Shown here: positions 16,321 to 23,574 of the stretch, piece by piece
Layout: each line of letters starts with the position of its first letter
Position numbering within the stretch: position 1 is the stretch's first letter
Assembly (NCBI RefSeq): GCF_016921115.1
Contig: NZ_JAFFZS010000047.1
Location: 1-47,255 of the forward strand
DNA from: Streptomyces actuosus
GTDB lineage: Bacteria; Actinomycetota; Actinomycetes; Streptomycetales; Streptomycetaceae
Length of the DNA stretch: 47,255 bases
Direction of reading: 5' to 3'
Notes under the pieces: model-generated
The model's input: only the letters and a program-made list of their open reading frames with translations
Databases searched by the model: none
What the model was told of the DNA's origin: nothing
Program-made: the position numbers and the translations under genes

Positions 16321-17543
16321 CAGGAGCCTCCATCGTTGGTGAGCAGGTGGAGCAGGGGGCCGCCGTCGGCGGGGAGCGGCTCTGCCCCCTCCCAGGCGCG
16401 GGCGAGTGCGCCGACGGTGCCGAGTTCGCCGACGAGGACCCCGCCGACCAGGCGGTCGTCGCGGACGACGACCTTGCGGTAGGTGCCGCGGGTGGCGTCG
16501 GCGAGTTGCACGACGTCGTCACCCGGCCGCGGGACCGTCTCGCCGAACGCGGCGAGGTCGAGCGAGTCCTGACCGGTCAGCGTGAGCCGGGTCAGGGACC
16601 GGGTGCCGGTGTAGCGGGCGGCGGTGTTCCCGCTGAGCAGCTCGGCGAGGGTGTCGGCCTGTTCCAGCGCGGGAGCCGCCAGGCCGTACACGGTGCCGCC
16701 GTGCTGGGCGCAGTCGCCGATCGCCCGGATGTGCGGGTCGGAGGTGCGCAGTTCGTCGTCGACGAGGATGCCCTTGTGCACGGCGAGCCCGGCGTCCCCG
16801 GCGAGGCCCGTCCTCGGGTGCACCCCGCAGGCCAGGACGACCAGGTCGGCGTCGAGGGCGTACCCGTCGGCCATCTCCACCGAGCGGACCGCCCCGCCCA
16901 CGCAGCGCACGTCGCGCACCCGGCACTCGGTGTGGACCTCCACCCCCAGCGCGGTCAGGTGCCGCTCGACGAGCCGGGAGGCGCTCGGGTCGAGCTGGCG
17001 CTCCATGAGCCGCTCCGACTGCTGCGCGAGCACGACCTGAGTCCCGCGCCGGGCGAGCGCGCGGGCGGCGGACACCCCGAGCAGGCCGCCCCCGATGACG
17101 ACGGCCCGCAGGCCCGGCCGTACGGCCTTGGACAGGCCCAGGCAGTCGTCCATCGTGCGGAAGGCGTGCACGCCCTCCGGCAGCACGTGGTCCGGTGTGA
17201 ACAGGCCGCGCAGCGGCGGCAGCACCGGGTTGGAGCCGGTGGCCAGGACCAGAGTGCCGTAGTCGATCCGTGAGCCGTCGGCGCAGTGCACGGTCCGCGC
17301 CGCGCGGTCGATGCCGGTCACCTGGGCCCGGATCGGCCCGGTCCGCCCGGTCGGCGCGGGCAGGGCGATCACTTCCGGGCTGTAGCGGCCGGCCAGCACC
17401 TCGGCGAGCAGGACCCGGTTGTACGGGTGGTGCTCCTCCTCGCCGACGAGCAGCGCGGGCACGCCGAGCTCATCGAGCCGCCGGGCGAGCCGCGCGCCCG
17501 CGAGCCCGGCGCCGATCACCACCACACGCGTATTCGAGGTCAT
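16320..17543 (-). CDS. FAD-dependent NAD(P)H oxidoreductase of the nitrite/nitrate reductase operon
   Basis: A 407-residue flavoprotein that aligns with the N-terminal third of NirB and with NasB-like reductases. It has the dinucleotide fold VVVIGAGLAGARLARRLDEL (residue 6 on), the second fold AVVIGGGLLGVSAARALARRG, HTECRVRDVRC, and the FAD-end motif AIGDCAQHGGTVYG. It lacks the Fe-S cysteine pairs, so it probably donates electrons to a partner, either NirB or nitrate reductase NasA. That role is inferred from operon position. It is the first gene of the operon with nirB and nirD. The start is placed at the ATG at 17543 because the longer open frame upstream is arginine-rich non-coding sequence that would run through the GlnR box. 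Confidence 0.85.
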   Translation of the reverse strand: MTSNTRVVVIGAGLAGARLARRLDELGVPALLVGEEEHHPYNRVLLAEVLAGRYSPEVIALPAPTGRTGPIRAQVTGIDRAARTVHCADGSRIDYGTLVLATGSNPVLPPLRGLFTPDHVLPEGVHAFRTMDDCLGLSKAVRPGLRAVVIGGGLLGVSAARALARRGTQVVLAQQSERLMERQLDPSASRLVERHLTALGVEVHTECRVRDVRCVGGAVRSVEMADGYALDADLVVLACGVHPRTGLAGDAGLAVHKGILVDDELRTSDPHIRAIGDCAQHGGTVYGLAAPALEQADTLAELLSGNTAARYTGTRSLTRLTLTGQDSLDLAAFGETVPRPGDDVVQLADATRGTYRKVVVRDDRLVGGVLVGELGTVGALARAWEGAEPLPADGGPLLHLLTNDGGS

Positions 17544-18036
17544 GTCCAGGAGCGTGCGATGCCGGTGTTTCCCGATGGGTTCGCAGCTGTTTCCCGTGCG
17601 GAACGCTGCCCTCAACAGGGCCGGTGGACGGCTGTGAGGGTTCGGTGCGGGCCGCTCGGACCGCCTGTGAGGTGGAGCGGGGCGGATGCGCACCGGCCGG
17701 GGTCGGGGCCGGCCGGACCTGCGGGATGCGTGGCGGCACCATCGTCTACAACGGGCCCGGCCGGGAGGTCCGGCGGTGCCCGTTCCGGGGGACGGCGTGC
17801 GGCGGACCGGTCCGCGCCCCCGGCTGCCCGGCGCTCCACGACGCCGGCCCATGCTGCCGCGCGCGCCGCCGGCGGCACCCGGTTGCGAGTCGAGGGCTGG
17901 TGCCGTGCCCCGGCCTGCCGACAGCGCGTCCAGTGCGGTCCGCCGGGCGCGGGGCCGGCAGGCCGCGCGCGGGGAACCTCGGCACGCGGCGGTGCATCTC
18001 CCTGGCCGGCAGTGCAGTCGCACCGGGGGGACGGGC
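17544..18036. other. Divergent promoter region: nir operon and DUF4232 lipoprotein
   Basis: No gene is supported. The nir-proximal end carries a four-half-site GlnR box (17567-17604). The remaining 400 bp is very GC-rich, and I see no further clear element in it. Confidence 0.5.
17567..17604 (-). promoter_or_regulatory. GlnR binding box upstream of the nir operon
   Basis: On the minus strand four half-sites are spaced by exactly six bases: GTTCC, GAAAC, GAACC, GAAAC. The known Streptomyces GlnR consensus alternates GTnAC and GAAAC half-sites with 6-bp spacing. The two b-type sites match perfectly, and the a-type sites match 4/5 (GTTCC) and about 3/5 (GAACC). It lies 24 bp upstream of the first operon ATG. 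GlnR activates nirB and nasA in S. coelicolor. Confidence 0.8.
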
Positions 18037-18567
18037 ATGGCACGGCGGACGGTGGTACCGGTGATCGGCCTGCTGATCGGCCTGGTGACGCTCCCGGTGA
18101 CGGCCGCCTGCGGCCGTCACCCGAGCGTCGCCGACTGCCGATCACCGCACCTGCACTGGCGGCTGACCCGGCTGTCCGAGAGGGCGCCGGGCGCTCCGGC
18201 GGCCCTGCTCAGCGGCACGAACACGGGCGCGCGGCCCTGCGCCTTCGACGGCTACCCGCAGCTCGACGTCCGGGTGGGCAAGGCCCAGGGCGTCCGATCG
18301 GAGCCGAGGGAGAAGGGCGAGCCGGCCCGGCTGGTGGTGGAGCCGGGCCGCACGGTCGACGTCCCGCTCTTCTACCGGCCCGACGGCGGGGCGCCGGGCA
18401 GCTGCTGGATCGCGGGCGGGTACAACGCGTCCAGCCGGGTGGTCCCGCCGCACGCCACCGGGGACGACGACGGTTCCCCGGTGCACTTCACCGATGCCGG
18501 GGGACACCGGCTGCCCACCCAGGTGTGCAGCGACACCCTCCGCATGGGCCCGCCCCGGCTGCGCTGA
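18037..18567 (+). CDS. DUF4232-domain lipoprotein
   Basis: A 176-residue exported protein. The N-terminus is ARR followed by a hydrophobic stretch VVPVIGLLIGLVTLPVTAAC, which ends in a lipobox-like TAAC, so the mature protein should be lipid-anchored at the cysteine near residue 25. The rest matches DUF4232: CRSPHLHWRL, ALLSGTNTGARPCAFDGYPQ, and CWIAGGYNAS near the end. Function of the family is unknown. The ATG at 18037 is preceded by a G-rich stretch (CACCGGGGGGACGGGC). It converges with the sortase gene with only 7 bp between stops. Confidence 0.8.
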   Translation: MARRTVVPVIGLLIGLVTLPVTAACGRHPSVADCRSPHLHWRLTRLSERAPGAPAALLSGTNTGARPCAFDGYPQLDVRVGKAQGVRSEPREKGEPARLVVEPGRTVDVPLFYRPDGGAPGSCWIAGGYNASSRVVPPHATGDDDGSPVHFTDAGGHRLPTQVCSDTLRMGPPRLR

Positions 18568-18574
18568 CGCCGGC

Positions 18575-19240
18575 TCAGCGGACGCTGCCGGTGAGGTGGG
18601 CGAAGACGACCACGTTCCCCTGGTAGCCCGTCGACCGGGCATAGCCTCCACCGCAGGTGATGACCCGCAGTTCGGGGCGGTCCGCGGCGCCGTAGACCTT
18701 CTCGTCGGGGAAGTCGCTCGCCGGGTACGCCTCGACCGCGTCGACGGTGAAGACGGCCGTGCTGCCGTCGCGGCGGTCGACCTCGATGGCGGCGCCCTTC
18801 CTCAGCGCGCCGAGGTCGTAGAAGACGGCGGGGCCGTCGGTGTTGTCGACGTGGCCGGCGACGATCGCGGTGCCCCTCTCGCCGGGGGCGGTCCCGGCCG
18901 CGTACCAGCCGGCGAGGTTCTTCTTCTGCGCGGGCGGCGCGTCGAGGCTGCCGGCGGCGGTGAGGCCGAGGCCCGTCAGGGGGGCGTCCACACGGATCGA
19001 CGGAATGCGGATGCGGTCGGGCGGTGAATGCGGCAGCGCGGGCGCCGCTCGGCGGCGGGCACCGTTCGTGTCCTGTGTGCCGTCGGTGCCGTGCGTGCCG
19101 TGCGTGCCGTCCGTGCGGCGCTCGGCGGCCGACGGCTGCGGCGGGGCGTGGCTCCCGGCGCCGCCGTGCAGCAGCCACGCGCCGGTGCACAGGGCCGTGA
19201 CGCTGACGGCGGCCAGCGCGGTGTTGCCGACCCTGCGCAT
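18575..19240 (-). CDS. Class F sortase
   Basis: A 221-residue membrane-anchored transpeptidase. An N-terminal signal anchor (AALAAVSVTALCTGAWLLHG region, residues 6-26) precedes a linker with the short threonine/glycine repeat THGTHGTDGTQDTNG. The catalytic domain has the histidine in IVAGHVDNTDG (near 129) and the cysteine in LRVITCGGGY (near 194), followed by GNVVVFAHL. Class F sortases of actinobacteria are single-gene enzymes whose sorting signal is not well defined. The upstream gene at 19356 encodes a secreted protein with a sorting-signal-like C-terminus and may be the substrate. Start at ATG 19240. Confidence 0.85.
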   Translation of the reverse strand: MRRVGNTALAAVSVTALCTGAWLLHGGAGSHAPPQPSAAERRTDGTHGTHGTDGTQDTNGARRRAAPALPHSPPDRIRIPSIRVDAPLTGLGLTAAGSLDAPPAQKKNLAGWYAAGTAPGERGTAIVAGHVDNTDGPAVFYDLGALRKGAAIEVDRRDGSTAVFTVDAVEAYPASDFPDEKVYGAADRPELRVITCGGGYARSTGYQGNVVVFAHLTGSVR

Positions 19241-19355
19241 GCCTTCCCCTTTCGGCAGGTGGCCCCCGTGCCCCCCTTCCGGGCCGCGAGGGGCGTCGGA
19301 CCCGGAAGGGGGAGGGGACATGCGGTACCGGCGGACGGACAGCGGAGGGCGCCCG

Positions 19356-19880
19356 TCAGATCCTGTCGCCTCTCGCCCGGCGATGCAGGAGCCAGGTACC
19401 GCCCGCGGCGGCGACGGCGAGAGCCGCCACGCCGGCCGCGGTCTGCACGGGGTCGGGGCCAAGCGCGCCGCCGACCCCCGTCTTCACACTTCCGTGCGGC
19501 TGGACCTGGCCGCGCCCAACCGTACCGAGTGCCACCACCAGGTCGCCGCGCACCTCACGTCCGCCGTCGGCGCAGCGCGCGACGATCTCGTAGGTCCCCG
19601 GCTGCGCGCTCGGCGGCACCCGGAACCGCCCGGTCGCGTCGCCGTGGTGGCCGCCCGGCGCCAGTGTGAACCGGCCCGCGCCGACCGCGGCGGCGTCGCC
19701 CGCCGCCGAGCCGCCTTCGCCGCACGCCGCGGTGTCGACCGCGACCTCGACGCCCGGCACCGCGACGGCCGGGCGCAGCTCCAGCCCCCCGGTCTCCGCG
19801 CCGTACGCGGGCGCCGCGATCCGGCCCGCGACGGCTGCGGCGAGCGCGGTACCGGTCAGCAGGCGGACGGTACGTCGCAT
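19356..19880 (-). CDS. Secreted protein with C-terminal membrane anchor, probable sortase partner
   Basis: A 174-residue protein with a signal peptide (RRTVRLLTGTALAAAVAG, cleavage near APAYGAE), an extracellular beta-rich part (about 30-125) with two cysteines (TAACGEG and VARCADGG), and a C-terminal tail GSVKTGVGGALGPDPVQTA followed by a hydrophobic helix and basic residues (HRRARGDRI). That tail resembles a cell-wall sorting signal. The gene lies 115 bp upstream of the class F sortase on the same strand. In my experience of streptomycete genomes such a protein sits beside this sortase, but I cannot check it here. I do not know its function. Confidence 0.75.
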   Translation of the reverse strand: MRRTVRLLTGTALAAAVAGRIAAPAYGAETGGLELRPAVAVPGVEVAVDTAACGEGGSAAGDAAAVGAGRFTLAPGGHHGDATGRFRVPPSAQPGTYEIVARCADGGREVRGDLVVALGTVGRGQVQPHGSVKTGVGGALGPDPVQTAAGVAALAVAAAGGTWLLHRRARGDRI

Positions 19881-19969
19881 GGTGCTCCCTGGAGCGTTTC
19901 GATGGTCCTGTCCCTACCGAGGTAAGTGGCAGCCGAGCCCGACCGCTTCCTGAGGGGACGTCAGAAATA

Positions 19970-20090
19970 GGGTGAACGGGTGGCCCGTCGTGCCTGCCTC
20001 GTGCTGTTTCGGCAGGTCACGGGCGCCCGGCGGGCGTGTCATGGAAGAGCACCCGAAGAGCCCAAGGCGCGCGGGTGAACGGGTGACCCG
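19970..20090 (+). repeat. Pair of 18-bp direct repeats
   Basis: GGGTGAACGGGTGGCCCG at 19970 and the same with one changed base at 20073 (17 of 18 identical), 103 bp apart. They are in the non-coding DNA upstream of the sortase-partner gene and could be operator half-sites. Binding factor unknown. Confidence 0.5.
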
Positions 20091-20325
20091 CCCCCGGAGC
20101 GGGGTGACGCCGCCCCTGCGCCGGTGGCGTCACGCCCGGTCCGCGGCCCGGACCACGCGGCCGCACGGCCCGGACTGCCCACCCCCGATCGCGCGCCGGG
20201 TCCCCACCACGTGGCCGCACGCCCCGGACCGGGCGCCGGCCCCGGCCGTGCGGTCCTGCTCCGCGGTGCGAGGCGACCCCTCGTGCCTGCGGCCCGCGTC
20301 GGTCCCCCGGGGCGTCCAGCGGTAC

Positions 20326-20371
20326 CGACGCCGGACGCCGGACGCCGGACGCCGGACGCCGCCGCAGGCGC
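20326..20371. repeat. Tandem 7-bp repeats (GCCGGAC)
   Basis: Five or so copies of a GCCGGAC heptamer, degenerating at both ends, in the non-coding region. It parallels the 7-bp repeat at 10318. No function evident. Confidence 0.6.
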
Positions 20372-20544
20372 GGCGAGGGTCGGCGACGGCTGAGAGGTCA
20401 CACGGCCTCCGGCGGCGCTCTCGTCCGTCCCTGCGCGAGGCCGGAGGCCCCGAGCCCGGACGGCGCGCACGGGCCTGCCCCGGCCCGGGCGATGCGGGTC
20501 GCCCGGGCCGGGACGGTGACGGGCCGTCGGAGGCGGCGCGGGCG

Positions 20545-22239
20545 TCAGTTCACGTTCACGGCGCTCCACGCCGCGGCCACCGCCGCGTACTCCGTGCTGC
20601 CGGCGCCGTACAGGTCCTTGGCGGCGTTGAGGGTCGCCGTGCGCGCGCCCGCGTACTTCGTCGACGACGTCATGTAGACGGTCAGCGCGCGGTACCAGAT
20701 CTTGCCGACCTTGTCCCGGCCGATGCCGGTCACCGTCGAGCCGTTGTAGGTCGGCGAGTCGTAGCTGACGCCGTTGATCGTCTTCGGGCCGCTGCCCTCC
20801 GCGAGCAGGTAGGCGAAGTGGTTGGCGACGCCCGAGGAGTAGTGGACGTCGAGGTTGCCGACCGAACTGCTCCAGTAGTCGGCCGAGTTGCCGTCCTTGG
20901 ACGGCTTGTCCATGAACCGCAGGGCCGGCTTGCCGAAGCCGGAGCGGACGATCTCCTCGCCGATCAGGTAGTCACCCGCGTCGGAGGGGTTGTCGGCGTA
21001 CCACTCGACCATGGTGCCGAGGATGTCCGAGGTGGCCTCGTTCAGGCCGCCGGACTCGCCCGAGTAGTTCAGGGCGGCCGTCTTGGACGTCACACCGTGC
21101 GTCATCTCGTGACCCGCCACGTCCAGCGCCACCAGCGGCCCGAAGGTCGAGCCGTCGCCGTCGCCGTAGGTCATGCAGAAGCAGCTGTCGTCCCAGAACG
21201 CGTTGTTGTAGTTCTTGCCGTAGTGGACGCGGTTGTACGAGCCCTTGCCGTCGCCGGCGATGCCGTTGCGGCCGTGGACGTTCTTGTAGTAGTCCCAGGT
21301 CTCGTCGGTGCCGTACTGGGCGTCGACGGCCGCGGAGGCCCGGTCCGCGGTGGCCCCCGTGCCCCAGTGGTTGTCGGTGTCCGTGAAGACCGTCGAGGGG
21401 GCGCGGACGAAGCAGATGCCGAAGATGCACAGGTCCGTCTTGTTGGCCGCGTCGCCGGTGTAGGTGTTGCCGCGCGTCGGGTCCTTGAGCTGGTACGTCG
21501 AGCCCGACGCGGTCGTCTCCAGCGGAACCGTCCCGCTGTACAGGGACGAACCGTCGCCCGTGGCCGTCTCGATGCTGTCCCAGGCGTCGATCTGGGCGCC
21601 GGTGGTGGCGTCGGTCAGGACCGTCCTGGCGACCGGGTTGCCCTGCGTGTCCTGCGCGACGGCGTCGGTGCGCCAGGCCAGCTTCGGAGCGCCGTGCAGG
21701 GCGTCGACGACCAGTCGGGGCTTGGCCTGCAGCTTCTTCAGGCTCTGGCCGAGGTTCACCGCGCGCAGTGCCTGGGTGGCGATGCCGGCGGCCTTCGGGG
21801 CGGAGACCTTCGGCGTCACGCTCGGCAGGGACAGGGTGCTCCGGGTGGCGCGGGAGGCGCTGCGGTAGGCGCCGTCGGGGGCCAGATGCAGCACGAAGTC
21901 GCCGCCCAGCACGGGTAGTCCGTGGTAGGTGCGGTCGTAGCGGACGTGCTGGCTGCCGTCCCGGTCGACGATCACGTCGCGGACGGCCGTGCCCTGCGCC
22001 GAGGTCAGGCCCAGCGCGGCGGCCCGGTCCTTGAGGGCGTCCGTCGCGTGCTCGACCGCGGACGCTCCGGTCGGCCGGTCGGCCGCGCCGGCGGTGGGGG
22101 AGAGGGCGGCGGCCATCAGGACGGCGGCGGTGGTGGCGACGCCGGCGGTGGCGAGGCGGCGGGACGTGCGGGAGGCGCCGGATGTGCGAGACGCGCGGTC
22201 CTTGCGGAGAGCGGGGACGTGCTGCCGTAACCGACTCAT
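20545..22239 (-). CDS. Secreted M4-family (thermolysin-type) zinc metallopeptidase
   Basis: A 564-residue extracellular protease. It has an N-terminal signal peptide (ATAGVATTAAVLMAAALSPT, cleavage near AGAAD), an FTP/PepSY-type inhibitory propeptide (about 50-215), and a catalytic domain. The zinc site is HEMTH (near 378) with the third ligand in GGLNEATSDI (near 401). The late histidine is in YSSGVANHFAY (near 470). The end of the protein (TLNAAKDLYGAGSTEYAAVA) is the usual M4 C-terminal helix. The start ATG at 22239 follows GAGGAGACC. Codon 4 is TTA, so translation probably depends on bldA, which fits a development-linked secreted protease. A 24-bp palindrome lies upstream. Confidence 0.95.
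   Translation of the reverse strand: MSRLRQHVPALRKDRASRTSGASRTSRRLATAGVATTAAVLMAAALSPTAGAADRPTGASAVEHATDALKDRAAALGLTSAQGTAVRDVIVDRDGSQHVRYDRTYHGLPVLGGDFVLHLAPDGAYRSASRATRSTLSLPSVTPKVSAPKAAGIATQALRAVNLGQSLKKLQAKPRLVVDALHGAPKLAWRTDAVAQDTQGNPVARTVLTDATTGAQIDAWDSIETATGDGSSLYSGTVPLETTASGSTYQLKDPTRGNTYTGDAANKTDLCIFGICFVRAPSTVFTDTDNHWGTGATADRASAAVDAQYGTDETWDYYKNVHGRNGIAGDGKGSYNRVHYGKNYNNAFWDDSCFCMTYGDGDGSTFGPLVALDVAGHEMTHGVTSKTAALNYSGESGGLNEATSDILGTMVEWYADNPSDAGDYLIGEEIVRSGFGKPALRFMDKPSKDGNSADYWSSSVGNLDVHYSSGVANHFAYLLAEGSGPKTINGVSYDSPTYNGSTVTGIGRDKVGKIWYRALTVYMTSSTKYAGARTATLNAAKDLYGAGSTEYAAVAAAWSAVNVN
22228..22230 (-). promoter_or_regulatory. TTA at codon 4 of the M4 peptidase gene
   Basis: On the minus strand the gene begins ATG AGT CGG TTA CGG. 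A TTA this early would make translation fully dependent on the bldA tRNA. Confidence 0.7.
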
Positions 22240-22307
22240 CGGTCTCCTCGGGGGAGGCGCCCTGGGGTGGACGCGTGGGGGTGGCACTGATGTTCCCTCA
22301 GATTTAA

Positions 22308-22331
22308 ATGGCCATGACATGTCATGTCCAT
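22308..22331. promoter_or_regulatory. 24-bp palindromic element upstream of the M4 peptidase
   Basis: An inverted repeat with 11 of 12 pairs matching and no spacer, centred on CATGACATGTCATG. It is 68 bp upstream of the peptidase ATG and 41 bp upstream of the divergent gene at 22373. An AT-rich patch (GATTTAAATG) directly abuts it. It is a candidate operator for one or both genes. I do not recognise the cognate regulator. Confidence 0.6.
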
Positions 22332-22372
22332 ACCGCCCTTGGGGAGGTGTGCGGGGGGAGAGAATCGTTTCT

Positions 22373-22816
22373 GTGAGCCTCCCGAGACCCCCGCAGCCCC
22401 CGCAGCTCCCGTTCTTCGTCTACGGCACCCTGCGCCCCGGCGAGCCCCACCACGCCACCCTCCTGAGCGGCCGCACCCGCCGCGAGGAGCCGGGACGCCT
22501 GCCCGGCGCGGTCCTGTACGACGGGCCCGGCTACCCCTACGCCGTCGAGGACCCGGGCGGCGTCGTCACCGGGGAACTCGTCACCGCCGAGCCGGAGGAC
22601 TACGGCGAACTGCTCACCAAACTCGACCGGTTGGAGGAGTTCCGGCCCGGCGATCCGCTCCGCAGCCTCTACGAACGCGTCGAGCGGCACGTCGTCCGGG
22701 ATGCCGACGGGACGTCCGTACGGGCCTGGGTCTACCTCGCGGCCCCGACCGTCGCCGCCCGGCTGCGGGCCCGCGGCAGACCGATCGAGGGCGGCGACTG
22801 GCTCACCCGCTCCTGA
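22373..22816 (+). CDS. Gamma-glutamylcyclotransferase (AIG2-like) family protein
   Basis: A 147-residue protein of the GGCT/AIG2 fold. The hallmark FVYGTLRPGEPHHATLL lies near residue 13. Later conserved parts are GVVTGELV, LDRLEEFRPGDP with the acidic catalytic region, and WVYLAAP. Family members cyclise gamma-glutamyl compounds such as gamma-glutamyl dipeptides to release 5-oxoproline. The actual substrate is unknown. The start is GTG at 22373, about 11 bases after GGGGGAG. It is divergent from the M4 peptidase and shares the short promoter region with the palindrome. Confidence 0.82.
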   Translation: MSLPRPPQPPQLPFFVYGTLRPGEPHHATLLSGRTRREEPGRLPGAVLYDGPGYPYAVEDPGGVVTGELVTAEPEDYGELLTKLDRLEEFRPGDPLRSLYERVERHVVRDADGTSVRAWVYLAAPTVAARLRARGRPIEGGDWLTRS

Positions 22817-23130
22817 CCTGCCGCGCCCATCGGGAAGCCCCGGGGAAGGAGGGCCCCCGGAGCGGCCGGAGGGGCCCCGACGACGCCTGAGGAGCGGCCT
22901 GGAGCAAGGGGGCGGCGGCCGGACGAGAGGCTCGGCGAGAGGGGCGTGGGGCGCTCGGACACGAGGGCCGGGCCGAGGGACCGGCCAGGGGGCGGCAGGG
23001 CACCTCGCGCCACCGAGCCGGCTGATCCACCGGTCAGTCCTTTTGCACGACGGAGCAGGTCGCCGCTGGCGTGCAAGCGCCTGGCCACCGTGCGCCAGGG
23101 CAGCGCGCCACCGCATGAGGAGCGTCCGCC
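22817..23130. other. Intergenic stretch before the hypothetical gene
   Basis: No gene. There is a GC-rich hairpin (GGGCCCC and its complement, near 22851-22878) just after the cyclotransferase gene that may terminate it. A separate inverted repeat, TTGCACG...CGTGCAA, spans about 23042-23076 and lies upstream of the gene at 23131. Confidence 0.4.
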
Positions 23131-23574
23131 GTGGGAACCACGGTCTCGGTTCGGGGCCGGCTGCAGTGTGACGACGGACAGTCGGCCCAGATCAGGAAGA
23201 TCGTGGAAGCCGACGATCCGGAGCGCACCTACAGCGGGGGCCGGGCCTTCCCCGCTCGGCGGTACAACGACGTCAGGTGGGTCTTCCACGGGGGCGGCAT
23301 CCGCGCGGTTTCCCTCGGCTGGTTCGAGGAGAGGTTGCGACAGATCGCCCGGATCCCGGCCTCCTACCAGGATGACGACTACGACGACAGGCCCCGGGGG
23401 CTCTTCCTGGTCAGCCACGATGGCGCCGCCACGAGCGAGTGGAGGGTCCACAACGGCGGCCTGGTGATCGGCCTCCCGGACGGGGATCACCACTACCTCG
23501 ACGCCTGGCCGGATCACGACCGCACGGGAGTACCTACCCCGTCACCGTCTCCACCCGCACCGCGCACACCTTGA
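23131..23574 (+). CDS. Hypothetical protein
   Basis: A 147-residue soluble protein starting at GTG after GAGGAGCG. It begins TTVSVRGRLQCDDGQSAQIR, has the central segment RRYNDVRWVFHGGGIRAVSL, and has a C-terminal part with WRVHNGGLVIGLPDGDHHYL and a low-complexity proline tail. There is no membrane segment or signal peptide. Codon usage looks coding for most of its length. I do not recognise the family. Its end overlaps the last 41 bp of the convergent nasA gene, which makes the final residues uncertain. Confidence 0.55.
   Translation: MGTTVSVRGRLQCDDGQSAQIRKIVEADDPERTYSGGRAFPARRYNDVRWVFHGGGIRAVSLGWFEERLRQIARIPASYQDDDYDDRPRGLFLVSHDGAATSEWRVHNGGLVIGLPDGDHHYLDAWPDHDRTGVPTPSPSPPAPRTP

Larger units (their letters stand above)
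19881..20544. other. Long GC-rich intergenic region with short repeats
   Basis: No gene seen; all open frames have arginine/proline-rich translations. It contains two near-identical 18-bp copies of GGGTGAACGGGTGrCCCG (19970-19987 and 20073-20090), differing at one base, and a run of GCCGGAC heptamers around 20326-20371. It lies between the stop of the M4 peptidase and the start of the sortase-partner gene. Confidence 0.45.

Noticed and set aside
13696..16482. Long plus-strand open frame over nirB
   Set aside because: It is antisense to a clear NirB with catalytic cysteine motifs. GC-rich DNA without stop codons makes long false frames, and the translation shows no family.
17544..18036. N-terminal extension of the FAD oxidoreductase and other open frames here
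   Set aside because: The extension is arginine/proline-rich and would run through the GlnR box. No family seen on either strand.
19970..20371. Protein-coding potential of the 19.9-20.5 kb gap
   Set aside because: All frames arginine/proline-rich; the repeats explain the open frames.
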